Shown here: piece by piece, positions 8,898-16,885 of the stretch
Layout of the letters: every line of letters begins with the position of its first letter
Numbering within the stretch: position 1 is the first letter of the stretch
Assembly: GCA_965242795.1 (NCBI GenBank)
Contig: OZ251505.1
Span: 1,240,001 to 1,304,000 of the forward strand
Source of the DNA: Bin18 sp965242795
GTDB lineage: Bacteria > Desulfobacterota > Binatia > Bin18
Direction: 5' to 3'
DNA length: 64,000 nucleotides
Made by a program: the position numbers and the translations under genes
Notes under the pieces: model-generated
The model's database searches: none
What the model was told of the DNA's origin: nothing
What the model saw: the letters and a program-made list of their open reading frames with translations, nothing else

Positions 8898-9653
8898 TTA
8901 CCCCCGGCCCACAAACGGCATCTTGGTGGCCATGACGGTCATGAACTGGACGTTGGCATCCAAGGGCAGGTTGGCCATGTACACGACGGCTTCGGCGACG
9001 TGGCGCACGTCGAACGTGGGCTCCGCGACGGTGGCGCCGTGCGGCTGCGGAACGCCCTTCTTCATGGCCGCGGTCATGGGGGTTTCGGCGTTGCCGATGT
9101 CGATCTGGCCGCAGGCGATGTCGTACGTGCGGCCGTCGAGGGAGGTCGATTTGGTCAGGCCCGTCAAGGCGTGCTTGGTCGCGGTGTACGGCGCGGAGTT
9201 GGGCCGCGGCACCTGCGCGGAGATGGAGCCGTTGTTGATGATCCGGCCGCCGCGCGGGTCCTGCGCCTTCATCAGTTTGAATGCCTCCTGCGTACACAGG
9301 AACGTGCCGGTCAGGTTGACGTCCACGACGGCCCGCCATTTCTCGAACGCCAAGTCTTCCAATGGCACGGGCGGCGCGCCGCTGCCGGCGTTGTTGAACA
9401 GCACGTCGAGCCGCCCGAAGGTCCGCTTCGTCGCGGCGAACAGGGCGCGCACCGCGGGCGGGTCCCCGACGTCGGTGGGGACGACGAGCGTCTGCGCCTC
9501 GCTGCCGGCCTCGACCGCGACGGCCTCCAGCAGATCGCGCCGGCGGCCGGCGAGAACGACCGCATACCCCTCGGCTAGCAGCGCCAACGCGCTGGCTTTA
9601 CCGATGCCGGTTCCCGCGCCCGTGACGAGGGCGACTTTCGTCGTCTGACTCAT
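8898..9653 (-). CDS. Short-chain dehydrogenase/reductase
   Basis: A classical SDR of 251 residues that oxidises or reduces an alcohol/carbonyl with NAD(P). The cofactor loop is TGAGTGIG (11-18), NNAG is at 87-90, and the catalytic set is Ser143, Tyr156 and Lys160 (YTATK). Arg37-Arg38-Arg39 after the second strand favours NADP. A strong ribosome site (AAGGAGGGG) precedes the ATG at 9653. It is the last gene of the long minus-strand metabolic run, separated from the LLM gene by a palindromic repeat. The substrate is unknown. Confidence 0.93.
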   Translation of the reverse strand: MSQTTKVALVTGAGTGIGKASALALLAEGYAVVLAGRRRDLLEAVAVEAGSEAQTLVVPTDVGDPPAVRALFAATKRTFGRLDVLFNNAGSGAPPVPLEDLAFEKWRAVVDVNLTGTFLCTQEAFKLMKAQDPRGGRIINNGSISAQVPRPNSAPYTATKHALTGLTKSTSLDGRTYDIACGQIDIGNAETPMTAAMKKGVPQPHGATVAEPTFDVRHVAEAVVYMANLPLDANVQFMTVMATKMPFVGRG

Positions 9654-9734
9654 AATGCCCCTCCTTGAATACGGAACATCGTTGTTTAGACATTGCCTCC
9701 CCGTAATCGGAAACGCAGTTTATTGTAGCCCCGT

Positions 9735-9836
9735 CCTGTAGGTCGGATTAGCCGGAGGCGTAATCCGACATCCTCGGCGTCGCGGTTCGCCCCACCGCCT
9801 TTTGTTGGATTACGCTGCGCTAATCCAACCTACAGG
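9735..9836. repeat. Composite inverted repeat (two REP-like hairpins)
   Basis: Two hairpins face each other. One is GTCGGATTA/TAATCCGAC (9742-9750 with 9761-9769) and the other GTTGGATTA/TAATCCAAC (9804-9812 with 9821-9829). An outer pair CCTGTAGGT/ACCTACAGG (9735-9743 with 9828-9836) encloses both. A single unit of the same family occurs at 47275. The layout resembles REP/BIME-type elements and could act as a terminator between the LLM and SDR genes. Confidence 0.8.
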
Positions 9837-9890
9837 AGCCCCTTCCTCATCCTCCCGTCAGGCCGGGGAACCTCTTGCGATGCGGGCCGC

Positions 9891-10907
9891 TCAGGCCGCA
9901 AAGGCTGCGAGGATTTTGTCGCGGTAGTGGTCGCGCTGATCCTGCGTGGTGCCGGTGTTGGGCACGGCCACGATGGTCGTGTCGAGCAGGCCCTCGCGTT
10001 CGGCCAGTTTGGCGCGCACGCGGTCCAGCGGCCCGACCGCGCAGAATGCGTCGACCATGTCGTCCGGGATGAGGTCCAGACCCTTGTCGCGATCCGGGGT
10101 GCGTTGCAGTTCGCGGACGCGGGCCACGGTCTCGGCGAACCCGTGTGCCGCGAAGATGTCGTCGTAGATGCGCGCCCAGATGCTGAAGAGCATGGCGCCC
10201 GCGCCGACCCGCCGGGCGGTCGCCAGATCGTCGTCGATCACCACGAAGCACTGGCCCAGCACTTCGACTTCGCGCCGGTCGCGGCCGGCTTTGTCGAGCC
10301 CGCGCTTGAGCGGCGGCAGGATGTTGTCGCGCACGTGCTGCGGGGAGAACATCGGGTTGCCGATCAGGCCGTCGCCGATCTCGCCGGTCAGCGCTGCCAT
10401 GCGCGGCTTGACCGCGGCGACGTAGATGGGCACGCGGGTGCGCGGCTGCGGCGTGGAACGGGCGAAGAAGTTCCGCGCCTGGATGCGGTAGAACGCGCCC
10501 TCGTAACGCACCTCGCCGCCGGCCGCGGCCGTGTCCATGATGAGCCGCAGCACCTCGATGTATTCGCGCATCTGGCTGACCGGCTTGCCGACGTCGCGGC
10601 CCGCGTACCAGTTGTTGTTGCGGTGCGGCGCGGCCACGCCCAGCCCGAGGCGGAAGCGTCCTCCACACAGCATATCGACGTCCAGGGCTTGGTAGGCGAG
10701 CATGACCGGGCTGTGGTTGAAGGCCAGCACCACGCCCGCGCCGATGTCGATCTGCTCGACCTGCGGCGCGATGGCGGCCAGCGGAATCAAGGCGGAGTTG
10801 GTCAGTTCCGCGGTCCACAACGAGTCGAAGCCGGCGGCTTCGTACTTGCGCAGCCAGCCGAGCATTTCTTCGTGAGACGCGGCGGACAGAAACATGGAGT
10901 ATTTCAT
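9891..10907 (-). CDS. Luciferase-like (LLM) flavin/F420 oxidoreductase, copy 1
   Basis: A TIM-barrel protein of 338 residues from the bacterial luciferase-like superfamily, which uses FMN or F420 to oxidise or reduce small molecules. Visible family marks are SLWTAEL near the N-terminus, GAGVVLAFNHSPVMLAYQALDVDMLCGGRFRLGLG, and PIYVAAVKPRMAALTGEIGDGLIGN. The frame is open upstream, but I chose the ATG at 10907 (MKYSMFLSAASHEEML), where the family normally starts. Copies 2 and 3 lie 5-7 kb upstream in the same run. The cofactor cannot be decided from sequence, and no F420 biosynthesis gene is in the window. Confidence 0.9.
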   Translation of the reverse strand: MKYSMFLSAASHEEMLGWLRKYEAAGFDSLWTAELTNSALIPLAAIAPQVEQIDIGAGVVLAFNHSPVMLAYQALDVDMLCGGRFRLGLGVAAPHRNNNWYAGRDVGKPVSQMREYIEVLRLIMDTAAAGGEVRYEGAFYRIQARNFFARSTPQPRTRVPIYVAAVKPRMAALTGEIGDGLIGNPMFSPQHVRDNILPPLKRGLDKAGRDRREVEVLGQCFVVIDDDLATARRVGAGAMLFSIWARIYDDIFAAHGFAETVARVRELQRTPDRDKGLDLIPDDMVDAFCAVGPLDRVRAKLAEREGLLDTTIVAVPNTGTTQDQRDHYRDKILAAFAA

Positions 10908-10974
10908 GGGGAATCCTTTTCGTATGGCAGAGGCGCAATAGCGTGGACGGTTGGGGTTGCCGAGACTTTTTCTT

Positions 10975-11050
10975 CCCCCTCTTCCCCGGATCGAGTCCGG
11001 GGCAGGCTTTGCCCTCCCCACAATGGGGGAGGGGGAGAAAAAGGGAGGGA
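10975..11050. repeat. G/C-tract dispersed repeat between LLM copy 1 and nitroreductase
   Basis: The gap contains CCCCGGATCGAGTCCGGGG, a palindrome also seen in variant form near 42483-42505, followed by CCCTCCCC...GGGGGAGGG. It interrupts the otherwise tight metabolic gene run and may act as a partial terminator. No gene was seen here. Confidence 0.6.
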
Positions 11051-11073
11051 AGGAGCCGCGGGCTGTTTGGCGG

Positions 11074-11730
11074 TTATGCGTCGGGTTCGTGCCGGCCCCA
11101 CTTGTCGAAGTGGGTGACTTCGGGCGCGGGACGGCGACTGACCGGCCCGAATTTGCCGGTCGGAAAGCCGATCGGAATGGTGGCGACCACGCCGTACTCG
11201 AACGGAATGCCGAGCCGTTCCTGCAACTCGTCCTCGAACATCTGGTGCATGGTGGTCAGGCTGGCGCCCAACCCCAGCGCACGGCAGGCCAGCAGGATGT
11301 TCTGCACGCAGGGGTAGATCGAGCCGTACGAGGGCGGCGCCTTGCCGACCCGTTTGTCCGCGGGCACCGCGAACGGCCAGTCGCGCTTGCCGCAGATGAG
11401 CAGCAGCACCGGAGCTTCGTGCATGTGTTCGGCCAAGTGCAGCGCCGCGCGGACGGTCCGCGCCCAGGAGGACGTGTCGTCCGGCTTGGGGCGGAGCGCT
11501 TCGCCGAAACGGTCGAACATGGCCTTGTGGTACCGCTCCTGGAAGAATTTCTTGTTGTCCGCCTCTTGCAGCACGACGAAGGCCCACGCCTGGAGATTCT
11601 GCCCGCTGGGGGCGCGGATGCCGGCGTCGAGGATCTTGCGGAGCATGTCGAGCGGGACGGGGTCGGGCTTCAGCCGCCGCATCGCACGCATGGTGTGGAT
11701 GGTTTCGAAGACGCCGAGTTCTGCCGGCAT
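11074..11730 (-). CDS. Nitroreductase-family flavoprotein
   Basis: A protein of 218 residues in the FMN-dependent nitroreductase fold. It has the N-terminal TIHTMRAMRRLKPDPVP (the R-S/A-x-R phosphate-binding region), the RAPSGQNLQAWAFVVL motif near residue 40, and the later GSIYPCVQNILLACRALGLGASLTTM helix. Such enzymes reduce nitro groups, quinones or enones, and some act in flavin chemistry. A very good ribosome site (AAAAGGAGG) precedes the ATG at 11730. It sits 36 bases downstream of the acyl-CoA dehydrogenase, so they are probably co-transcribed. Confidence 0.92.
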   Translation of the reverse strand: MPAELGVFETIHTMRAMRRLKPDPVPLDMLRKILDAGIRAPSGQNLQAWAFVVLQEADNKKFFQERYHKAMFDRFGEALRPKPDDTSSWARTVRAALHLAEHMHEAPVLLLICGKRDWPFAVPADKRVGKAPPSYGSIYPCVQNILLACRALGLGASLTTMHQMFEDELQERLGIPFEYGVVATIPIGFPTGKFGPVSRRPAPEVTHFDKWGRHEPDA

Positions 11731-11766
11731 GGTGGGCCTCCTTTTCTCGGGGAACGACCGGGCGGT

Positions 11767-12912
11767 TCAGGCTTCGCGCAAGAGATGCCGGGCGATGACC
11801 ACGCGCTGGATCTGCGACGTGCCCTCGTAGATCTGCAACAGTTTTGCGTCGCGCATGAGTTTCTCGACCGGGTACTCGCTGAAGTAGCCGTAGCCGCCGA
11901 AGATCTGGACGGCGTTAGTGGTGATCTGCATGGTGCGGTCGGCGCCGAACGCCTTGGCGTAGCTCGACACGATGGACGACGGCGCGCCCTGGTCGAGCAT
12001 CCACGCCGCCTTGTAGGTCAGCAGCCGCATGGCTTCGAGTTCGATGGCCATGTCGGCCAGCATGAACTGCACGGCCTGGAAGTTGGCGATCGCCTGGCCG
12101 AAGGCTTCGCGTTGCCGGGCGTATTTGAGCGACTCGTCCAGCGCGCGCTGCGACAGGCCGATGGCGAACGCGCCCACCTCCGGCCGGCTGCGGTCGAAGG
12201 TGCGCATCGCGATCTTGAAGCCCTGCCCCTCCGTACCGACGAGCCCGGCGCGCGGCACCGCGACGTCCTCGAACACGACCTCGGCCGTGTCGGAGGCACG
12301 CTGGCCCATCTTGTCGTGCATCCGGTTGGCGGTGATCCCCGGCACGTCCGCGGGCAACACGAAACAGGACACGCCGCGGTGTCCCTGCCCCTTGTCCTCG
12401 GTTGCGAACGTCACGTACCAGCGCGCCACCGAGCCGTTGGAAATGAAATGCTTGGTGCCGTTCAACACGAACTCGTCGCCGACCCGGCGGTAGGTGGTGG
12501 CAATCGCCGCGGCATCGGACCCGGCACCGGGCTCGGTCAGGGCGAACGCGGCATACACCGGCTCGTCCACCAACTGGCCGAGGTATGCCTTTTTCTGGGC
12601 GTCGCTGCCGGCCACCAGCAGGGGGGTGGTCGCCAGATTGTTGGCGATCATGTTGAGCGCCATGCCAGCGCAGCCATAGACCAGTTCCTCGTCGATCAGA
12701 CAGGTATCGAATATGGGCAACCCCAGGCCACCCTGTTCCGTGGGCACGAGCGGGTTGAGAATGCCGAGTTCCCACGCCTTGCGGCACACCGCGTCGGGAA
12801 AGCGCTGTTCCTTGTCGTACTGCGCGGCCAGCGGAATCATTTCCTCGACCGCGAAGCGGTGCACCGTGTCCTTGAGTTGTTGCTGTTCGGCGGTCAGGTC
12901 AAAGCCGTACAT
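11767..12912 (-). CDS. Acyl-CoA dehydrogenase (canonical catalytic Glu present)
   Basis: FAD enzyme that introduces an alpha-beta double bond into an acyl-CoA. The 381 residues have the standard three-domain layout. AFALTEPGAGSDAAA and the NGTKHFISNG beta-domain mark are present, and the C-terminus has IFGGYGYFSEYPVEKLMRDAK then IYEGTSQIQR, with the catalytic base Glu363. The ATG at 12912 follows a clear AAGGAG site; upstream in-frame sequence is shadow. The gene lies between a GST-like gene and a nitroreductase gene, all on one strand. The short- or branched-chain substrate cannot be resolved. Confidence 0.95.
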   Translation of the reverse strand: MYGFDLTAEQQQLKDTVHRFAVEEMIPLAAQYDKEQRFPDAVCRKAWELGILNPLVPTEQGGLGLPIFDTCLIDEELVYGCAGMALNMIANNLATTPLLVAGSDAQKKAYLGQLVDEPVYAAFALTEPGAGSDAAAIATTYRRVGDEFVLNGTKHFISNGSVARWYVTFATEDKGQGHRGVSCFVLPADVPGITANRMHDKMGQRASDTAEVVFEDVAVPRAGLVGTEGQGFKIAMRTFDRSRPEVGAFAIGLSQRALDESLKYARQREAFGQAIANFQAVQFMLADMAIELEAMRLLTYKAAWMLDQGAPSSIVSSYAKAFGADRTMQITTNAVQIFGGYGYFSEYPVEKLMRDAKLLQIYEGTSQIQRVVIARHLLREA

Positions 12913-12964
12913 GAGGGTCTCCTTGCCGTTCGCGTGTGCCTCGGTCGGACTGGTCGCGGGCGCT

Positions 12965-13957
12965 TCAGCGCAACCAGCGCAGGCAGTCCGCGGCCTCGAG
13001 TATCGGGTCCAAGGCCGCCTTGTCGGCGACGTCCGCATAGCGCTGGCGCAGTATGCCGAACGACCGCGCGTGATATTTCTGGGGGGCTTGGCGGTATTCC
13101 GCGCCGCGCAGCGTGACGGCGCAGGTGTCGGCCCCGTCGGCCAGCGCCTGTGCGTTGGCAGCGGTCCAGGGCAGAAACGTTGCGCCGATCTCGGCCAGCA
13201 GGGGGTGCAACGTCGGCGCCAGAGCGTCCCACGTCTCCGACTCTCCCTCGTCCGCCGGGTCGAGCATGCGGACCGCCCACGCCGTGACGGTCGGTGCGAC
13301 CTTACGCATCAGCGCGCCCGCGGTCGGGTCCGTGGAGCACTGGTAGAGCTGGGCACTCAGGCCGAAATCGCCGAGGCTCGGCCTGCCGCCGAACAGATAC
13401 GTCCGCGCCGACAGATGCCGTTCGAGCATCGCCAACAGGCGGTCCAGGGACGACTCGATGTGGTCGCGGGTCGCGTCCGAGGAGCCCACGAACGACAGCC
13501 GCGGCACCATACGCTGGCGGATCTGCTCCGTCGCTTCGGCGTATTCCGCCTCGCTCAGCCCCGGTCGGGTGAGGCGCGCAATGCGTTCCGCGGCCGAACG
13601 CTGGTCGGCCGCATCCCTCCAGCGGTAGTGGAACATCTGCTTGTTGGCCCATTCGTCGGCGTACTCTTCGATGAGGGCGGACAGAAAGGCCAGGCACGGG
13701 TCCGCGGGATGCAGCGGCGGGTCGGGAACGCGCGCTTCGAAGTCGTCAATGATCGGGGTGGAGTCCTGCATCCCCTGCCCGTCGGGCGTGACCACCAGCG
13801 GAACCAGCGGCAGCCGGGCGTAGCGTTGGTACTCTTCCTGGCTGTTCGTATTCCGCGCGATCCATTCGTGCGGAATGCGTTTGTACCGGAAATAGGCGCG
13901 CACCTTCAGCGAATAGGGCGACAGTTCGACGCCGAACAGGCGGTACGTGTGTGCCAT
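12965..13957 (-). CDS. Glutathione S-transferase-like protein
   Basis: A protein of 330 residues. The N-terminal 80 residues form a thioredoxin-like GST domain (LFGVELSPYSLKVRAYFRYKRIPHEW, with the cis-Pro region PLVPLVVTPDG and the QDSTPIIDDFE glutathione-contact motif). A long helical C-terminal domain follows (YLFGGRPSLGDFGLSAQLYQ). It is longer than the usual ~220, with about 100 extra residues at the C-terminus. Tyr or Ser near residue 13-16 would be the activating residue. In this cluster it could handle an electrophilic intermediate, which would fit the dehalogenase two genes away; that link is inference. Confidence 0.88.
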   Translation of the reverse strand: MAHTYRLFGVELSPYSLKVRAYFRYKRIPHEWIARNTNSQEEYQRYARLPLVPLVVTPDGQGMQDSTPIIDDFEARVPDPPLHPADPCLAFLSALIEEYADEWANKQMFHYRWRDAADQRSAAERIARLTRPGLSEAEYAEATEQIRQRMVPRLSFVGSSDATRDHIESSLDRLLAMLERHLSARTYLFGGRPSLGDFGLSAQLYQCSTDPTAGALMRKVAPTVTAWAVRMLDPADEGESETWDALAPTLHPLLAEIGATFLPWTAANAQALADGADTCAVTLRGAEYRQAPQKYHARSFGILRQRYADVADKAALDPILEAADCLRWLR

Positions 13958-14011
13958 GCAATCGTTCCCTCCCCGCGGCGCGGCTTCCGACGCGAAGCGG
14001 AATCCGGCGGA

Positions 14012-14800
14012 TCACCGGCCGCGGAACTCCGGCGCACGTTTGGCGAGAAACGCGGCCAGCCCTTCCCTGCCGTCCGCGGTCCCGGAATGGGCGGCGATGG
14101 CCTGCGCCTCGTTTTCCATCTGGGTTTCCAGCGTCTCCGTCCAGCCGCCCTGCAACAGGCGTTTGGCGGCGCCCAACGCGCTCGTGGCGCCGCGCGCCAA
14201 CGTGCCGGCCTGCCGCGCGGCCTCGGCATGCAATTTCGCGTCCGGCACCACGCGGTTCACCAGCCCCCACGCCTCGGCTTCGGCCGCGGACAGCCGCCGG
14301 TTGGTGAGCGCCAGTTCCAGCGCCCGTTTCATGCCCACGATGCGCGGCAGGAAATAGGTGGAGGAGCCGTCCGGTGTGAATCCGATGTGGGTGTAGGCCA
14401 TCGTGAAGCTGGCCGACTCGCCGGCGAGCACCAGGTCGCACGCACAGGCGAGACTCATCCCCGCGCCCGCGGCCGCCCCGTTCACCGCGGCGATGAGCGG
14501 CGCGTCCATGCGGGCGAAGCGCGAGACCGCGGCGTGCAGATAGACGGTCATCTCTTTCAGGTGCGCGGGCAGCGCGTCGCCTTGGGCGGCAAAACTCTTC
14601 AGGTCCCCGCCGGCACAGAACATGCGGCCCGCGCCCGTGAGCACGACGGCGCGCACGTCCGGGTCCTCGTCGCAGGCGAGCGCGGCGTGCATCAGGTCGC
14701 GCGCCAGGTCGGCGTTCAGCGCGTTGGCGGCGTCGGGCCGGTCCAACGTGATCGTGACGACCTGGTCCGTCTTCTCGAACCGCAGCATCGTGTAGGTCAT
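14012..14800 (-). CDS. Enoyl-CoA hydratase/isomerase (crotonase fold)
   Basis: A crotonase-superfamily protein of 262 residues acting on a CoA thioester. Oxyanion-hole segments are GRMFCAGGDLKSF and NGAAAGAGMSLACACDLVLA. The region that carries the second acid in classical hydratases reads TPDGSSTYFLPRIVG, with Asp where many have Glu. This is more like the PaaG-type isomerase branch than a plain hydratase. An AGGCGGAG-type ribosome site precedes the ATG. It lies 28 bases upstream-side of the dehalogenase on the same strand, so the two are likely co-transcribed. Confidence 0.93.
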   Translation of the reverse strand: MTYTMLRFEKTDQVVTITLDRPDAANALNADLARDLMHAALACDEDPDVRAVVLTGAGRMFCAGGDLKSFAAQGDALPAHLKEMTVYLHAAVSRFARMDAPLIAAVNGAAAGAGMSLACACDLVLAGESASFTMAYTHIGFTPDGSSTYFLPRIVGMKRALELALTNRRLSAAEAEAWGLVNRVVPDAKLHAEAARQAGTLARGATSALGAAKRLLQGGWTETLETQMENEAQAIAAHSGTADGREGLAAFLAKRAPEFRGR

Positions 14801-14827
14801 CTCCGCCTCCGTGGTGCCACTCGGCGC

Positions 14828-15715
14828 TTACGGCGCGGCCAGGAACTCGGCGATGGCTCGGCCGATTTCCTGCGGCGCATCTTCCTGGATGAAGTGGGAG
14901 CCGGCGACGGTGATCTCCCGCTGGTTGGGCCACGCGCGGCAGTACTCGCGCTGCGGGCCGGTGAGAATCGCGCCCGGGTCGGCGTTGACGAAGAGTTTGG
15001 GCAGCGGGCTGGACGACAGCCACGCGCCGTAGCCTTCGACGATCGCGGTCACGTCCGCGGGCTCGCCCTCGATCGGAATTTCGCGCGGCCACGTCAGCGT
15101 CGGCCGTCGCGACTCTCCCGGCTCGGTGTAGGGCTTGCGATAGACGGCCATTTCGGCCGCGCCCAGCTTCCGCACCACGCTGCCGGGCAGCACGCGCTCG
15201 ACGAACACGTTGTTCTGCAACACCATGTCTTCGCCCGCCGGCGAGCGGAAGCCCTGAAAGACTTGGCGCGCGGCGTCGGGAAACGTCGCCCAGGTGAGCG
15301 GCTGGACGATGGCCTCCATATAGACCAGCGCCTTCACGCATGCCTGGTGGCGGTGCGCCCAGTGGAAGCCCAGGGCCGAGCCCCAGTCGTGCACCACCAG
15401 CGTGACGGTCTGCCGCTCCCGGTCGAGGCCGAGCGCGGCGAACCACGCGTCCAGGTAGCGCGCGTGGTCCACGAAGCGGTACGCACCGGCCGGGTTCTTG
15501 CCCGAGCCGCCCATGCCGATCAGGTCGGGCGCCAGGCAACGCGCCCCGCCTTCCACCTCCGCAATGACGTTGCGCCACAGGTAGGAGGACGTGGGGTTGC
15601 CGTGCAGAAACACGACCGGATCGCCGCGGCCGGTCTCGACGTAGGCCATGTCGCTGTCGAGGACGGAGACGCGCTGCCGGTCGTATGGGTCGGTCGCCGA
15701 AATGGATTCAGCCAT
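14828..15715 (-). CDS. Haloalkane dehalogenase (HLD-II type)
   Basis: An alpha/beta hydrolase of 295 residues that cleaves carbon-halogen bonds hydrolytically (EC 3.8.1.5). All family residues are visible: nucleophile Asp110 in VVHDWGSALGF, halide-binding Trp111, second halide ligand Asn40 in HGNPTSSYLWRN, acid Glu134 in YMEAIV, and base His274 in AGSHFIQED. The cap helix segment FPDAARQVFQGFR and VPKLLF-like PLPKLFVNAD parallel the DhaA branch. The Asn40/Glu134 pattern separates it from epoxide hydrolases and esterases. The ATG at 15715 opens MAESISATDP; the frame upstream is antisense shadow of the LLM gene. Confidence 0.93.
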   Translation of the reverse strand: MAESISATDPYDRQRVSVLDSDMAYVETGRGDPVVFLHGNPTSSYLWRNVIAEVEGGARCLAPDLIGMGGSGKNPAGAYRFVDHARYLDAWFAALGLDRERQTVTLVVHDWGSALGFHWAHRHQACVKALVYMEAIVQPLTWATFPDAARQVFQGFRSPAGEDMVLQNNVFVERVLPGSVVRKLGAAEMAVYRKPYTEPGESRRPTLTWPREIPIEGEPADVTAIVEGYGAWLSSSPLPKLFVNADPGAILTGPQREYCRAWPNQREITVAGSHFIQEDAPQEIGRAIAEFLAAP

Positions 15716-15789
15716 TGCCGTTGCCTTTCTGTTGCCGCCGTCATCCGGCGGAAGGTTCCCGTGCGGGCCGCGGTGCGGCCCGCCTTCGT

Positions 15790-16824
15790 CTAAGCGGTCG
15801 TGCCGGCGACGTCCGCCATCAAGGCCAGCGCCTCGGGCTGGGTGGACTGCACCATCATGGTTTTCACGCCGGCCCGCTGCCACGCGCCGAACCGCTCGCG
15901 GATGCGCGCCGGCGGCCCGCACAGCGAGATTTCGTCGCACAATTCGTCGGGGACCAGAGCGGTGGCCTCCTGTTTCCGGCCGGCCAGATACAGATCCTGA
16001 ATCTCGGCCGCCACGTCCGCGTAGCCGTATTTGGAGACCATTTCGTTGTGGAAGTTCCGGCCCTTGGCGCCCATGCCGCCGACGTAGAGCGCCAGCGTCG
16101 GTTTGAGTTGGGCCAGGCAGGCGGCGACGTCGTCCCCGATCACGACCGTGCAGCCGGCCACGACGTCGAAGGTGTCGAGCGACTTGCCGTTGCCCGCGCG
16201 CGCGAACCCTTTTTCGAGGTCCGCGGTGAACATCGCCATGCGGTACGGCGAAAACCAGATCGGCAGCCAGCCGTCGGCCAGTTCCGCGGTGATCCGAATG
16301 CTGAGCGGCTTCATGGTCGCCAGATAGACGGGGAGGCGGCGCGAGTGCAGGATGGATTTGAGCGGCTTGCCCAGGCCGCTGGCGTCTGCGCCTTGGTACG
16401 GGAGCTGATACACCTTGCCGTCGAACGCGACCGGCTCCCGGCGGTCCCAGATCTTGTGCAGAATTTCGACGTACTCGCGGATGCGCGCCGCGGGCCGGCC
16501 GTACGACACGCCGTGCCAGCCTTCGATGACCTGCGGGCCGGACATGCCCAGGCCGACCAGCACACGGCCGCCCGACAGCGCGTCCAGCGTGGACATGGTC
16601 ATGGCGCACATGGCCGGCGTGCGGGCCGGAATCTGCAGGATGCCGGTGCCGAGTTTGATCCGCGAGGTCTTCGCAGCCAGATAGGCCAGCGGTGTGACCG
16701 CGTCCGAACCGTATGCCTCCGCGCTCCACACCGAGTCGTAGCCGAGTTGCTCGGCCCGCTGCACCATCTCGACGGGCAGTTCGACGCGCCCGCCCGAATA
16801 GCCGATGCCGATCGCCAGTTTCAT
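15790..16824 (-). CDS. Luciferase-like (LLM) flavin/F420 oxidoreductase, copy 2
   Basis: A TIM-barrel LLM protein of 344 residues that reads like the F420-dependent subgroup. Marks are MKLAIGIGYSGGRVELPVEMVQRAEQLGYDSVWSAEAYGSDAVTPLAYLAA, LGTGILQIPARTPAMCAMTMSTLDALSGGRVLVGLGMSGPQVIEGWHGVSYGRP, and PVYLATMKPLSIRITAELADGWLPIW. An AAAAGGAGC ribosome site precedes the ATG at 16824. It lies between LLM copy 3 and the dehalogenase with gaps of 61 and 74 bases. Whether the cofactor is F420 or FMN needs a profile search; the GYDSVW and SGPQVxEG(W) motifs favour F420. Confidence 0.92.
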   Translation of the reverse strand: MKLAIGIGYSGGRVELPVEMVQRAEQLGYDSVWSAEAYGSDAVTPLAYLAAKTSRIKLGTGILQIPARTPAMCAMTMSTLDALSGGRVLVGLGMSGPQVIEGWHGVSYGRPAARIREYVEILHKIWDRREPVAFDGKVYQLPYQGADASGLGKPLKSILHSRRLPVYLATMKPLSIRITAELADGWLPIWFSPYRMAMFTADLEKGFARAGNGKSLDTFDVVAGCTVVIGDDVAACLAQLKPTLALYVGGMGAKGRNFHNEMVSKYGYADVAAEIQDLYLAGRKQEATALVPDELCDEISLCGPPARIRERFGAWQRAGVKTMMVQSTQPEALALMADVAGTTA

Positions 16825-16885
16825 GCGTGCTCCTTTTTTCTGCTGCGTAATCGGCCCCGTTTATAGCGGACTGCCCGCGGCGCGA

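Noticed and set aside
10951..13116. Plus-strand open frame of 721 codons
   Set aside because: It lies antisense to nitroreductase and acyl-CoA dehydrogenase genes with clear motifs. Its translation is rich in His, Arg, Gly and Val, typical of a high-GC shadow frame.
14828..15715. Epoxide hydrolase or simple esterase
   Set aside because: Nucleophile Asp rules out an esterase. Asn40 plus Trp111 next to the nucleophile and Glu134 as acid are dehalogenase halide-binding and HLD-II features, not epoxide hydrolase tyrosines.
12713..15793. Plus-strand open frame of 1026 codons
   Set aside because: Antisense to the GST-like, crotonase and dehalogenase genes, with no recognisable domain. Length alone is not evidence at this GC content.
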